A stretch of 64,000 nt of DNA from Acidobacteriota bacterium (GTDB lineage Bacteria; Acidobacteriota; Vicinamibacteria; Marinacidobacterales; Marinacidobacteraceae), in contig JAPPGX010000107.1 in assembly GCA_028877265.1 (NCBI GenBank), positions 57,930 through 121,929 on the forward strand, in the 5' to 3' direction. Under the pieces are notes generated by a model. The model did no database searches. It was given only the letters and a program-made list of their open reading frames with translations, and was not told the DNA's origin. Positions 10,001 through 23,028 of the stretch are shown here, piece by piece; within the stretch, counting starts at the first letter, position 1, and each line of letters starts with the position of its first letter. Made by a program: the position numbers and the translations under genes.

Positions 10001-11437
10001 CTGGACGACGAAGTCCTCGAACGAGTCCACGTTCCGCTGGAGCGCCTCCACCACCCCGACCAGGGGCCCGATGGGTTCGTCGCCGGCCCGCTCGAGCACG
10101 CCGGACAGGGCGGAGGCGGACTGCCGCATCCACTTGAGGGTGTGTTTTTCGAATCGGTCGGCGCGGACCGCCTGCGCCTCCATCCGGGCGAGCGCCTCGT
10201 TCCAGAGCTTCACCCCGGTGGGCTTGTCGCGGAAGTGCCGGCGCTTGTAGATCCCGACGATGTCCACGAGCCGCTCCACCCGGGCCGGATTCCGGTCCCC
10301 GCTGGACACCTGGTACACGAGGTGCGGCTCCGATACGATCGTTTCGGCGGCGACCGCCAGCGTCGCCGAGGCGACCAGGTCCACCGGCACGACGTCCAGG
10401 ACCACCCCCGGACCGACCGGGAACAGGTTCTGGCCGCGGAGCGCCATCCGCACGAGCGGGGCGCTGGTGGTAAAGCCCTCGTTCCAGCCGGTGTGGGGGA
10501 ACGAGAGCGCACTCTCCACGACCGCCGGGCGAACGATCGAGCGCGCGACCCCCTCCGCGCCCGCCACGAGCTGGTCCCCGAGGCTCTTCGTGTAGGTGTA
10601 GATGTTTGGCCAGCCCCAGCCCTGCGCCTTTTCGATGCCGAGGTCGCGGAGCCGGCGGCGGATCCACTCCTTCCGCTCGCGGGCGATGGCGAGCGACAGT
10701 GAACGCGCATCGTCCGGATCGCGGCCTTCGTCGGCGAACCGCTTGCGGGCCGCTTCCTGGAAGGCGTCCGCGCGCGACTTGTCCTCGGCTTCGTCGCGTA
10801 CCCGGGCGGCGAGGCGCTCGCAGTCCTCGATCTCCTTCTCCACCGAGAACTCCTGGTCCTCGCGGTCGCGGCGCGGGAAATAGCCGATCAGCGGTTCGTC
10901 CTCGCGCACCTCTCCCGACCGCATCCCCGCGACGAAACAGGTGCTGATGTGCACGAGCGCGGGGCGCTTCATCCGGCGCGCGAAGGCGATGGTGTTCCGG
11001 GTCCCGTGCACGTTCGTCTGGAGCGCCGCCTCGAGCGACGGGTTGAAGGTCACCCGGCCGGAACAGTTGAGAACCAGGTCGATATCGGCGGCGATATCGG
11101 CGGCGCGGGCTTCCGCGTAGCCGAGGTTGTCGCTCGTGATGTCCCCGCCGAGAACGACGATCTTCTCGTCCAGGAAATCGCGGAGGCCGGCGCCGTGGCG
11201 CTCGCGCAGCGGCGAGAGCGCTGGGGAGTTCTCCATGATGTCCTCGAACCGCACCCGGCTCTCCGCCTCGCCGGCGGCCCGCACCATCAGATAGACGCGC
11301 CGGATCTCCGGGAAGAACTCGAGGAGCATCCCGAGACAGACCTTCCCGAGGAACCCGGTACCGCCGAGCAGCAGGATGCTCCGCCCGGCGAAGGCTTCGC
11401 CCACGTGAATCCGCGGGCGCGCAGTCTCGGGAGACAC
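7013..11437 (-). CDS. Multidomain fatty acyl reductase / AMP-ligase / ACP / PlsC acyltransferase (ElbD-like)
   Basis: A 1474-residue fusion with four recognisable modules. Residues 1-540 form a fatty-acyl reductase-type SDR (GGTGFLG at 25-31, NVHGT at 142, YTYTK at 280-284). Residues about 560-1110 form an AMP-dependent acyl ligase (SGTTGTPKG at 731-739, GYGLTE at 906-911, TGD near 981). Residues about 1120-1190 form an acyl carrier domain (GFDSL at 1149-1153, Ser1152 for phosphopantetheine). Residues about 1230-1420 form a PlsC-type acyltransferase (HGSHLD at 1262-1267, FPEGTRS at 1336-1342). Together these could activate a fatty acid, reduce it, and acylate a glycerol backbone, as I recall for ElbD of myxobacterial ether-lipid synthesis. 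The start is GTG, overlapping the end of the LarA-like gene by 2 to 3 bp short of full coupling; there are no obvious transmembrane segments. Confidence 0.85.
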   Translation of the reverse strand: MSPETARPRIHVGEAFAGRSILLLGGTGFLGKVCLGMLLEFFPEIRRVYLMVRAAGEAESRVRFEDIMENSPALSPLRERHGAGLRDFLDEKIVVLGGDITSDNLGYAEARAADIAADIDLVLNCSGRVTFNPSLEAALQTNVHGTRNTIAFARRMKRPALVHISTCFVAGMRSGEVREDEPLIGYFPRRDREDQEFSVEKEIEDCERLAARVRDEAEDKSRADAFQEAARKRFADEGRDPDDARSLSLAIARERKEWIRRRLRDLGIEKAQGWGWPNIYTYTKSLGDQLVAGAEGVARSIVRPAVVESALSFPHTGWNEGFTTSAPLVRMALRGQNLFPVGPGVVLDVVPVDLVASATLAVAAETIVSEPHLVYQVSSGDRNPARVERLVDIVGIYKRRHFRDKPTGVKLWNEALARMEAQAVRADRFEKHTLKWMRQSASALSGVLERAGDEPIGPLVGVVEALQRNVDSFEDFVVQGERQYHTFRPFIAGEEFIFRADHTHDLFARLDGNDGKLFFNPEEIDWYDYWLHVHLPGLERWVFPALEDQERGQRRAQKRVYTYRTINELFEACTKNHAGRVAMRISRDGREERYTYADLRECVLRGAGFLAARGLGAGDHVGLIGENSPEWGMAYFAIQRIGATAIPLERDLRREEIARLLRLGDARAVLMSDSLFERHSGLARDNGAAPPVAAHPFRDVFAMGETEDGEAPPPKPVRTSPTALASILFTSGTTGTPKGVMLTHRNFTSLVAKLLSVYDIGEKDGALSILPLHHSFEFTTGFLLPLSRGAQIAYLDEIGPDAINTELQKGHTTCIVGVPALWDLLRRRILAPFADRSQRAEDLATALIDAAHLLREDTGVNIGPAVFLPVHTALGGRIRYLISGASALSEATWKAFRGLGFHIAQGYGLTEAAPVLTVTSPDGPVPIGSVGKALPGIEIRIVDPDASGVGEVAAKGPNVMAGYYGNEEATAEALRDGWLYTGDLGRLDEDGHLFLVGRRKDVIVDSGGKNIYPDEVEEIYASPDLIAELAVVGLPDGMAEQVAAVVVPKEKTPEGRRRVEAHVRSVSSRLPLHKRIKTVEFSDETLPRTATRKVKRAELVRWLRDRRQEAAAESGEEAVSGNRILELIATICERPVSEIRTSSSFAELGFDSLMYNELAAGLEGEFGESAAPEALANMATIEELILAVRTPPAAVRGRRPRRAESGKKHDEDEIDIPPAVAKAGRAALTEVQHWFYHQVLEPTFTGRAHVPNHTNYLVVANHGSHLDMGLVKMALGDAGSNLLALAAADYFFDNRVKRTFFGNFTNLVPMERRGSLRESLDRAAGYLNQGYSVLVFPEGTRSRSGQIQKFRRGFAHLAYRCRVGVLPIHLDTWGAFPPGAVGLRSRTVAARIGPFLSHDFLLRFAGEGVRAAVAEARVTALVQTMVERLGRQEPIQLEEEAARILEGAEPAGAESPRSAGAPANDRVPDPTPVG

Positions 11438-11444
11438 GACGGCG

Positions 11445-13043
11445 TCAGGAGACCTCGGGGATCATGATCGGCGGGACGTGGAGCATGGTGATCTCCGCGG
11501 AGCGGCCGTGCGTGCTGCGCGCCATCGCGATCGCCTCGGTCACCGTCTCCGCCGATTCCCAGCCGAGGATCTCGGGGACGTGCTGGTTCTTCGCCCCGGC
11601 CACGATGATCCGGCCGACGTGCTGGCGCCCGTTTTCGCCCCAGTACCACATGAAGAAGGGATGGGCCCCGTGGTAGGCGTTCCCGTCCCGGTACATCTGC
11701 ACGTAGGACGGGTTGTGCGCGAATTCCTCCTCGTACTTGGTCCGCAGCACGAAGGGGTCCCGGGTCTCCGGGAGCAGCCGGTGGAAGAACTCGATGTAGC
11801 TGGGGTGAAACAGTGGATCGAAGTCGTCGTGGCAGGGGTGGGCCAGGATCAGGGTGCCGCCCTTCTTGATCAGGGGCTTGCCCCGGTAGAGGTTGAACAG
11901 GTAGCCCGGACCCATGACCTGGACGAGGAGCGGGTTGAGGATCGAGTTCACGTTGTAGGGCGAGATGTAGGGGATCCCGGACAGCAGGATGTCGCACTGT
12001 CCCTTCACGGGGACGGCGTACTGCTGGAAGGAACGCTCGAGCGTCTTTTCATGAACCGGCTCCGTGCGTCCCGCATAACAGCCGATCAGCTCGAAGGCGC
12101 CCGGGATGCGGTGCAGGAACTGGCGCTTCGCCGGCGCGGGCAGGCGGCTCAGCGACCAGCGCGTTCCCGCGAGCTTCAGCCGGTCGAGATCGCTGAACTC
12201 GTCCTCGTCCTTCCCGAGGAACGAGAGGGCGTCGGAGTACATCCGGTTGTTGAGCACCGTCTCCACGTGAAACACGTTCAGGTGCCGATCCACGATCTTG
12301 CCCATCCGGTCCACCTTGCGGCTCAGTTCCGACTTGGCGGGATCCATGTAGCCGTCGGAATCGCGGATCGTCTGCGGCTCGTGGTGGGGCCTCAGGCTCT
12401 CGTAGTCGCAAAGCCCCACCGTCACCGACTTGTGACCCCCGTCCATGGGAACCAGGTTGATGTTCAGGTAGATGACGAGGTCGCTCTCCGTCACCCGCCG
12501 GTTCACCCGGACCGGCTCGTGATGACGGGTCTTTCCGAGCGCGACCATGCCGTTCGGATCCTCGGCATCGTGGTTGTAGTAGCGGTTCGGATAGAACGCC
12601 TTGTGGATGTCCGGCCCCACCATCCGGCGCATTTCCGATTCGGTCATCTTCCGGTGCAGCGAGTTCGCGATGACCAGGTGGACGTCGTCCACGCCGTGGT
12701 CGCCGAGCATTTCCAGCACGATCTCGAGCGCGGTCTGGCGGATGTCGGGGGTGGCCATCGGCGGCAGCGGCAGGCTGATGTCGTCGAGGGCGATGGTGAC
12801 CCGCATCCCGGGGCGAAGCTGCGCGTAGAGCGGATCGCAGCCCAGGGGGTGGTTGAGCGCGTGCCGGATCGCGCCGCGCGGGTTCGGCAGCCCGCGGATA
12901 GGGGGCGGCGGATAGACCACCCGGGTGCCCACCGGGAGGTGCTCCTCGAGGAAGTCCTCGCCGTAGTGGAGGACGCGGGCGGCCGAGTCGTTATCGATGA
13001 AGACGATGCCGGGGTCGGTCTTGTGGCGCAGGGCGGGGGTCAT
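11445..13043 (-). CDS. LarA-like (nickel-pincer racemase/epimerase superfamily) protein
   Basis: A 532-residue protein whose first half matches the LarA N-terminal domain (formerly DUF2088): [20 protein letters not shown], then an [12 protein letters not shown] block holding a family histidine, YYNHDAED with a second histidine, [15 protein letters not shown], and GGHKSVTVG with the lysine that carries the nickel-pincer cofactor in LarA. The C-terminal part is longer than in lactate racemase (about 425 residues). Family members racemise or epimerise 2-hydroxy acids, but many have unknown substrates. Its place between the HAD phosphatase and the acyl reductase fusion suggests a role in the same lipid pathway; that is inference. 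No lar cofactor-maturation genes are in the window. Confidence 0.7.
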   Translation of the reverse strand: MTPALRHKTDPGIVFIDNDSAARVLHYGEDFLEEHLPVGTRVVYPPPPIRGLPNPRGAIRHALNHPLGCDPLYAQLRPGMRVTIALDDISLPLPPMATPDIRQTALEIVLEMLGDHGVDDVHLVIANSLHRKMTESEMRRMVGPDIHKAFYPNRYYNHDAEDPNGMVALGKTRHHEPVRVNRRVTESDLVIYLNINLVPMDGGHKSVTVGLCDYESLRPHHEPQTIRDSDGYMDPAKSELSRKVDRMGKIVDRHLNVFHVETVLNNRMYSDALSFLGKDEDEFSDLDRLKLAGTRWSLSRLPAPAKRQFLHRIPGAFELIGCYAGRTEPVHEKTLERSFQQYAVPVKGQCDILLSGIPYISPYNVNSILNPLLVQVMGPGYLFNLYRGKPLIKKGGTLILAHPCHDDFDPLFHPSYIEFFHRLLPETRDPFVLRTKYEEEFAHNPSYVQMYRDGNAYHGAHPFFMWYWGENGRQHVGRIIVAGAKNQHVPEILGWESAETVTEAIAMARSTHGRSAEITMLHVPPIMIPEVS

Positions 13044-13083
13044 GCAGTGGGCATCCTTCCTGGCTGCTTCCGGGTGAACGACG

Positions 13084-13797
13084 TCACGCGGGGGTGAGAT
13101 TCGGCTGGCTGAGGTCGACGACCGGCCAATCGTGGTGCCGCGCCGTGCTCCTCAGGCGCACATCCGGGTTGGCCGCGGTGGGATGTCCGACCACGCTCAG
13201 CATGGGGAGGTCGGACATGCTGTCGGCGTAGGCGTAACTGTCGTTCAACGAGAGCCCCTCGCGTTCCGCGTATTCCCGGATCCAGAGCGCCTTGCTGGCG
13301 CTCGCCATCACCGGCGGCGCCAGGCGGCCCGTCGCCCGGCCGTCCACGAACTCCAGGCGGTTCGCAACGAACTCGGTGATGCCGAGGTCGTCGAGGAGGG
13401 GCCGGACGGACACTTCGAGCGCGCCTGTCACCACGACCTGCCGCAGACCGCTCCGCCGCGACTGCTCGATGAGCGCCCGCGTTCCCGGGAAGATGCCGGG
13501 ACGGATCACGTCCCGGTAGAGATCCTCCGCGAGCGAGCGCAGCCGGTCGTGGGACTGGCCCCGGTACCACTTGAAGAAGAGATCGTTGAAGAGCTTGCGG
13601 CTGTAGAAATCGGTCGCCAGGAACAGTGGAATCCCGGCGAGCGTCGAGGTGGTGGTCTTCAGGCTCCGCAGCAGCCCCTGGTCGTTCCGGGCGTAGTACC
13701 CGAGGACATGAACGAGATTCGTGCGGATCAGGGTGCCGTCCAGGTCGTAGAACGCCGCTGCTTTCGCCGGACGGTTCACTGGTTCGCCGCGTGACAT
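13084..13797 (-). CDS. HAD-IB family hydrolase (phosphatase)
   Basis: A 237-residue HAD phosphatase. Motif I is FYDLDGTL (nucleophile Asp18 and Asp20), motif II Thr/Ser lies in VVVTGAL, motif III is SKALWI with the lysine, and motif IV is [11 protein letters not shown] with the acidic pair. An alpha-helical cap follows motif I, as in the HAD-IB/SerB-like group, many members of which are encoded beside acyltransferases. I chose the ATG at 13797 (MSRGEP) because everything further upstream in frame lies antisense to fabH. It is the first gene of the leftward lipid operon and diverges from fabH across about 130 bp. Dephosphorylation of a phospholipid intermediate is possible but unproven. Confidence 0.82.
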   Translation of the reverse strand: MSRGEPVNRPAKAAAFYDLDGTLIRTNLVHVLGYYARNDQGLLRSLKTTTSTLAGIPLFLATDFYSRKLFNDLFFKWYRGQSHDRLRSLAEDLYRDVIRPGIFPGTRALIEQSRRSGLRQVVVTGALEVSVRPLLDDLGITEFVANRLEFVDGRATGRLAPPVMASASKALWIREYAEREGLSLNDSYAYADSMSDLPMLSVVGHPTAANPDVRLRSTARHHDWPVVDLSQPNLTPA

Positions 13798-13929
13798 CGA
13801 GGTCAGATTATCGCCGCGCGCCCGCTTTGACCGTGGCGCAACGCGCGGCCAAGGCGCGGGTTGGCGTACCATCCACGGTCCTCTGCCGCTCCTGGACCGC
13901 CCGTTTCGCCCAAAGGGGGCGAGAAGTTC

Positions 13930-14993
13930 GTGATTCAACTGCCAACCCCGAAAGAGCCCTCGCAAGCCATTCGCCGCGTCGCGATCACGGCAGTCGGGGC
14001 CTATCTTCCGGACCGGGTGCTGTCGAACGACGACCTCGAACGGATGGTGGACACGTCGGACGAGTGGATCCGGGAGCGCACCGGCATCAGCGAGCGCCGG
14101 ATCGTGGACAAGGGCACCGGTTGTTCCTTCCTGGCCTCCCGCGCCGCCCAGGACGCGCTGCGGCGGCGGGGCATCACGGCCGACGACATCGATCTCATCG
14201 TGGTCGCCACCGTGACCCCCGACATGAGCTTCCCCGCCACCGCGTGCCTGGTGCAGGACCAGATCGGCGCCAGCCGCGCCTGGGGATTCGATCTGTCGGC
14301 GGCGTGCAGCGGCTTCAACTTCGCGCTCGCCGCGGGGACGCAGTTCGTCGCCAGCGGAGCCGCGGAACGGGCGCTCGTGATCGGGGCCGACGTGATGAGT
14401 TCGATCACGGACTACGAGGACCGCGCCACCTGCATTCTGTTCGGGGACGCCGGCGGGGCGGTCCTGCTGGAAGCCGCGCAGGACGGTGAGGGCATCCTGG
14501 GGTTCAACAACCAGGTGGACGGCTCCGGGTGCGACCTGCTCAAGATGCCGGCCGGGGGCAGCATCCGCCCGCCAACGCATGAAACGGTGGAGCGCAAGGA
14601 GCACTATCTGCAGCAGCAGGGCAAGGCGGTCTTCCGCTTCGCGGTGCGCAACTCGGCCGGCGCCGCCGAGGAGCTGCTGGACGAACTCGGCTTTTCGCGG
14701 GACGAGGTTTCCTTCCTGGTCTGCCACCAGGCGAACGCCCGGATCATCGACGCGGTCGCGCGGCGGCTCCAGCTGCCGCCGGAACGCGTGGTGAAGACGA
14801 TCCACAAGTACGGCAACACGACCGCCGCCTCGATTCCCACCGCGCTCCGCGACGCGCTCGACCGCTCGCTGCTCGCGCCCGGCGACCTGGTGCTGTTCAG
14901 TTCGGTGGGCGCCGGACTGACCATCGGCACCGCCGCGATTCGCTGGGGCGGGGAGCGGACCGCCGCCTCGGCGGAGACGAACTCCACCGGCCC

Positions 14994-14997
<4 letters not shown>
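13930..14997 (+). CDS. fabH: 3-oxoacyl-ACP synthase III (KAS III)
   Basis: Condenses acetyl- or another acyl-CoA with malonyl-ACP to start fatty-acid chains. The 355-residue product has the complete triad Cys126 (DLSAACSGF), His266 (VCHQANA) and Asn296 (KYGNTTAAS), plus the early [11 protein letters not shown] motif typical of FabH. The start is a GTG at 13930 preceded by GGGGGCGAGAAG; a longer in-frame ATG at 13861 would add 23 residues not expected for the family. It is transcribed away from the HAD/LarA/acyl-reductase operon, so it may supply that pathway or be the housekeeping initiator. Its stop overlaps the CTG proposed as the start of the next gene. Confidence 0.93.
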
Positions 14998-17107
<2,110 letters not shown>

Positions 17108-17111
<4 letters not shown>

Positions 17112-18667
17112 ACGTCCAGCGCCGAGACGGCGTCGTAGCCACGTGTTCTGATCGCTTTTCGCGCCGTCGCGCCGCGCTGCTCTTCCTGCCGTTCCTCGTG
17201 GGCTGCGCGGGTGACCGGGCGCCCGAGGGAGACCCGCCCCACCGGCCCAACATCCTCTTCATCGCCGTCGACGACCTGAACGACTGGATCGAGCCGCTCG
17301 GCGGACATCCCCAGGCCCGGACGCCCAACCTTTCGCGCCTGGCCGGCGAGGGAGTGCTGTTCACCCGCGCCTACACCCCCTCTCCCTCCTGCAACCCTTC
17401 GCGGACCGCTCTCCTGACCGGACAACACACCACCACCTCCGGGATGTATTCCAACTACCAGTGGTGGCGTCAGGTGCTGCCCGATGCGGTGACGTTGCCG
17501 CGCTACTTCGCCGACAACGGGTACTGGGCCGGCGGCGCCGGAAAGATCTTCCACAACAACCAACCCGACCCCGGATCCTGGGACGACTACTTTCCGTCGC
17601 TCGAACAGCACATGCCATCGTCGCCCCGTCCCGAGGGGGAAGGCACGGTGAACATGCCCTCCTTCCCGGACATGTACGGCGCTTTCGACTGGGCGCCCCT
17701 CGATGTTCCCGACGAGGAGATGGGGGACCACCAGTCGGTGGCCTGGGCCATCGAACAACTGGAGCGGGAGCACGAGAAACCGTTCTTCCTGGCGGTCGGG
17801 ATCTACCGCCCCCACCTGCCCTGGTACGTCCCCCGGAAGTACTTCGAGATGTTCCCGCTTGAAGAGGTTCAACTCCCGCGGCTCCTCGAAAACGACCTTG
17901 AGGACGTCCCCGAACGCGGTATCGAGATCGCGCACCGGGGCGGCAACTACCACGACCACGTCGTCGCGGCCGATCAATGGCGTCAGGGCGTGCAGGGCTA
18001 CCTGGCCTCAATCGCCTTCGCCGACGCGATGGTCGGCAGGCTCCTCGACGCACTCGACGCCAGCCCGCACGCGGAGAACACGGTCGTCGTCCTCTGGTCC
18101 GACCACGGTTGGCAGTTCGGCGAGAAGGAACACTGGAGGAAGTTCGCGCTCTGGGACAACCTCACCCGCGTGGTCCTCATGTTCCGGGTGCCGGAGGGGA
18201 CCGCCGCCCTTCCCGGGGGCACCCCCGCCGGGGTGCGCTCCGGCAGAACGGTGTCGCTCCTCGATCTCTATCCGACGCTGGTGGAACTCGGCGAGCTACC
18301 CGAGAAGGAGGACCTGGACGGCCGGAGTCTGGTGCCGCTCCTCCGGGACCCGGGCGCCGCCTGGGATCGCCCCGTGGTCAGCACCTACCAGTACGGCGAG
18401 TACGCGATCCGGGACGAACGCTTCCACTACATCCGCTACATCGACGGGAGCGAGGAGCTGTACGACCTCGAAGCGGACCCGGAGGAGTGGAACAACCTCG
18501 CCGGCGATGCCCGCTACGCCGCGGACAAGGTCCGGCTGAACGCGCTTCTCCCGACCGATCCCGCGCCCTTCGTGGACACCGACTATCCCCTCATGCCTCA
18601 CCACATCCCGCCGCTGCGGGGGCTTGACGACTACCGGGAACGCAAGGCCGCGGGAAACCGACGATAG
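17108..18667 (+). CDS. Sulfatase, iduronate-2-sulfatase-like, lipoprotein
   Basis: A 519-residue formylglycine-dependent sulfatase. The CxPSR maturation motif is [12 protein letters not shown] with Cys95; the first metal site is VDDLNDW (Asp55, Asp56), and the second metal-site region is [17 protein letters not shown], where the lysine and histidine sit. The DDLNDW opening resembles iduronate-2-sulfatase-like (S1_7-type) enzymes acting on sulfated polysaccharides. A lipoprotein-like signal ends at LVGC (Cys33). The start is GTG at 17108, overlapping the preceding stop by 4 bp. The maturing enzyme (FGE/anSME) is not in the window. It suggests use of sulfated glycans from algae or animal hosts. 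Confidence 0.88.
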
Positions 18668-18706
18668 GCGCCCGGCTTCAAGACCGGCCCGGGACGCCGG
18701 TGGGCG
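18668..18706 (+). terminator. Hairpin between convergent genes (REP-like, possible bidirectional terminator)
   Basis: GCGCCCGGC and GCCGGTGGGCGC arms flank an inner CCGGCTTCAAGACCGG palindrome. It fills the whole gap between the stop of the sulfatase and the stop of the convergent small-protein gene. The inner part resembles the TTCA-core REP-like elements elsewhere in the window. No U-tract follows, so the termination role is inferred from position and stem strength. Confidence 0.5.
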
Positions 18707-19177
18707 CTATGGGTCGTCCCCGTCGGACGCCAGGTGGGCGATGAGGTAACCGAGCGAGACGAGTTCGAGCGTGACCCCCGCCCCCAGGAGCAGCTTGGTG
18801 GGGGTTTCGAGTCCCTTCCGCTGGCCGTCCGCGTCGTAGCACTTGACGTATTTCGTGTTCTCCGTGGCGTTCTGGCTGAACGTGGTACTCACGTTGCGGC
18901 AGGGCAGCCAGCGCCAGAGCGCGGCGCCGGCGAACGCCGCCACGCCGCTGATCGCGAACGCCAGCGCGCTCCGCTTCTTGTCTCCCGGCCGGATTCGGCC
19001 GGTGGTGATCGTCGAGGTGTTCTGGGCGCGATAGACGCCGCTGGCCGCGGCGATCTCGACCGCTTCGAGAAGCGAGAGCGCTCCCCCCGTTCCAACGCCG
19101 GCCACCGGGAGCGTCCCCGCGTAGAGCGGTGTGGTTACGAGCCCGCAACAGACTGCGATGGCGAGGACTCTCTTCAT
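18707..19177 (-). CDS. Small predicted exported membrane-associated protein, paralogue A
   Basis: I do not recognise this 156-residue protein. It has a signal peptide (MKRVLAIAVCCGLVTTPLYA) and then a conserved block LLEAVEIAAASGVYRAQNT, TGRIRPGDKKRSALAFAISG, and one or two hydrophobic segments near AFAGAALW and ELVSLGYLIAHL. The immediately upstream gene encodes a clear paralogue, so this is a tandem duplication. Two cysteines after the first hydrophobic segment (LPCR and VKCYD) are conserved between the copies and may form a disulfide in the periplasm. Function unknown. Confidence 0.7.
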   Translation of the reverse strand: MKRVLAIAVCCGLVTTPLYAGTLPVAGVGTGGALSLLEAVEIAAASGVYRAQNTSTITTGRIRPGDKKRSALAFAISGVAAFAGAALWRWLPCRNVSTTFSQNATENTKYVKCYDADGQRKGLETPTKLLLGAGVTLELVSLGYLIAHLASDGDDP

Positions 19178-19185
19178 GGCGGCGG

Positions 19186-19668
19186 CTACGGCGTCGCAGG
19201 CTGCGCGGCGTCCTGCTGACGGTCCTCGCGGAGGTGCCGCACCAGGTAGAAGAGAGACACCAATTCAAGACCGACCCCGGCCCCGACCAGGGCCTTGGTG
19301 GGAGTGCTCCAACCCTTTCGCGAACCGTCCTCTTCGTAGCACTCGGTCTGAGTCTTGAGTCCTTCGCCGAAGTGCCGGGCGTCACCGCCATCGCGGCAGG
19401 TCAGGTTGCGCCAGAGCGCCGCGCCGGTAAAGGCCAGCAGACCGCTCAGGGCGAATGCGATCGCACTGCGCTTGTTGTCGTCCTCCCGGATCCGCCCGGT
19501 GGCGATTCCGGCGGTGTTCTGCGGCCGATAGACGCCGCTGGCCGCGGCGATCTCGGCCACCTCGAGCAGGGAAGGCGCGGCTCCGGGAGCCCGGGCCGCC
19601 GCCGCGTGAGCGTGCATCGGGGCCACGGCAATGCCGAACACGAGGTACAGAGATGCGAATGTCTTCAT
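19186..19668 (-). CDS. Small predicted exported membrane-associated protein, paralogue B
   Basis: A 160-residue unknown protein, paralogous to its downstream neighbour across nearly its whole length: LLEVAEIAAASGVYRPQNT, TGRIREDDNKRSAIAFALSG, LTCRDGG, TECYEEDGSRKGWSTPTK and VGLELVSLFYL. It has a signal peptide (MKTFASLYLVFGIAVAPMHAHA). The gap to the downstream copy is only 8 bp, so the two are co-transcribed. Repeated KR-S-A-AFA and STPTK/ETPTK elements are the likely family signatures. No enzymatic motif is visible. Confidence 0.72.
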   Translation of the reverse strand: MKTFASLYLVFGIAVAPMHAHAAAARAPGAAPSLLEVAEIAAASGVYRPQNTAGIATGRIREDDNKRSAIAFALSGLLAFTGAALWRNLTCRDGGDARHFGEGLKTQTECYEEDGSRKGWSTPTKALVGAGVGLELVSLFYLVRHLREDRQQDAAQPATP

Positions 19669-19706
19669 GCTGATAGTCCTTGGCGGGAGACGCGGGATTG
19701 AGCGGC

Positions 19707-20231
19707 TCAGTTGCGGATTCGGACGACCACGTTGCCCGCGATCACGGTCTCCCCGCTGCGCTGGAGCCGGAGCCAGACGCGGTAGGTGCCCGGCAGCGAG
19801 AAGCGGTGACTGCCGAAGAAGAAGGTCTCGATTTCGGAGCCCTCTTCGTAGGGATCGCAGTCCGGCTCGTACACGGATTCCGTGTCGTCGTCCCAGTCCC
19901 AGACCTCTTCCAGGCAGTAGTAGTCCTCGAGGTTCTCCGCGGTGTCCAGATCTTCGAGACGGGCGCTGACCTCGATATCGAGGGACGGCCGGCGCGTCTC
20001 GCCGGGCATTCGCGGACGGAGGAACAGCTGCCGGGGCGCCCGCAGCGTCAGCTTCGGCTCCACCGCGGCGGCCGCTCCCGATTCAGGGACCTCGACGACC
20101 ACCTCCACCCGTGCGACGGTTCCGGGCTCGACCCGTTCCGTCACCCCCCCGGCAAACGCCGCCGGCAACAACGAACCAGCCGTGGCGACGGCAAGCGCCA
20201 AGAGGAGCCCGCGCGAAGCCCGAATGCGCAT
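19707..20231 (-). CDS. Secreted acidic protein of unknown function
   Basis: A 174-residue protein with a signal peptide ending near AAFAGG. The mature part begins with a long predicted beta-strand region (VARVEVVVEVPESG), then an acidic, aromatic central stretch rich in D, E, W and Y (LEDYYCLEEVWDWDDD) containing two cysteines, and ends with GSHRFSLPGTYRVWLRLQRSG, a beta-sandwich-like strand pattern. I do not recognise a family. It lies 9 bp after the atpC stop on the same strand and may be read through from the ATP synthase operon, though a shared function is not implied. Confidence 0.65.
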   Translation of the reverse strand: MRIRASRGLLLALAVATAGSLLPAAFAGGVTERVEPGTVARVEVVVEVPESGAAAAVEPKLTLRAPRQLFLRPRMPGETRRPSLDIEVSARLEDLDTAENLEDYYCLEEVWDWDDDTESVYEPDCDPYEEGSEIETFFFGSHRFSLPGTYRVWLRLQRSGETVIAGNVVVRIRN

Positions 20232-20240
20232 CGGGGCATT

Positions 20241-20666
20241 CTACGACTGCGCGCCGGCTTCTGCCTCCGCGGCTTTGAGACGGGCCTCGGCGCGGGCCAC
20301 CGCCTGCTGCGCCTGGTCGACGTCGTACGCGGCGCCGAATTCCTCGAGACGGGCCTTCGCCCGGTTCAAGGCGCTCTCGGCCCGCGCCAGGTCGATGTCC
20401 TGCGGACGCTCCGCGGTTTCGGCGAGCACCGTCACGGTGTCGTCCAGGACCTCGAGGAACCCCCAGTGCACGGCCAGGTAGTGCTGCTCTTCGCCCTGGC
20501 GGTACTGAAGCTGGCCGCTCCGGATCTGGTAGAGGAGCGGGGCGTGACCGGGCAGGATGCCGATGTAGCCGAAGACTGCCGGAGCCTCCACGTAGTCCAC
20601 GTCGTCCCGGAACACCACCCCGCCGGGGGTGATGACCTCGAGCCGCAGCCGGGATGGAGTACTCAT
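20241..20666 (-). CDS. atpC: F1Fo ATP synthase subunit epsilon
   Basis: The 141-residue epsilon subunit, part of the F1 central stalk and an inhibitory regulator. The N-terminal beta-sandwich has LRLEVITPGGVVF, YVEAPAVFGYIGILPGHAPLL and LAVHWGFLEVLDDTVTVLAE; the C-terminal third is the helical hairpin, rich in Ala, Glu and Arg. Length is normal (130-145). It is the last gene of the leftward F1 cluster, 14 bp after atpD. Confidence 0.95.
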   Translation of the reverse strand: MSTPSRLRLEVITPGGVVFRDDVDYVEAPAVFGYIGILPGHAPLLYQIRSGQLQYRQGEEQHYLAVHWGFLEVLDDTVTVLAETAERPQDIDLARAESALNRAKARLEEFGAAYDVDQAQQAVARAEARLKAAEAEAGAQS

Positions 20667-20680
20667 GTCCGCCGGGCCGG

Positions 20681-23009
<2,329 letters not shown>

Positions 23010-23028
23010 CGGACGGTACCGGTGGGTC

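Noticed and set aside
13798..13929. TTGACC at 13828 as a fabH promoter
   Set aside because: No acceptable -10 at 15-19 bp spacing; the divergent region probably contains promoters but none I can support.
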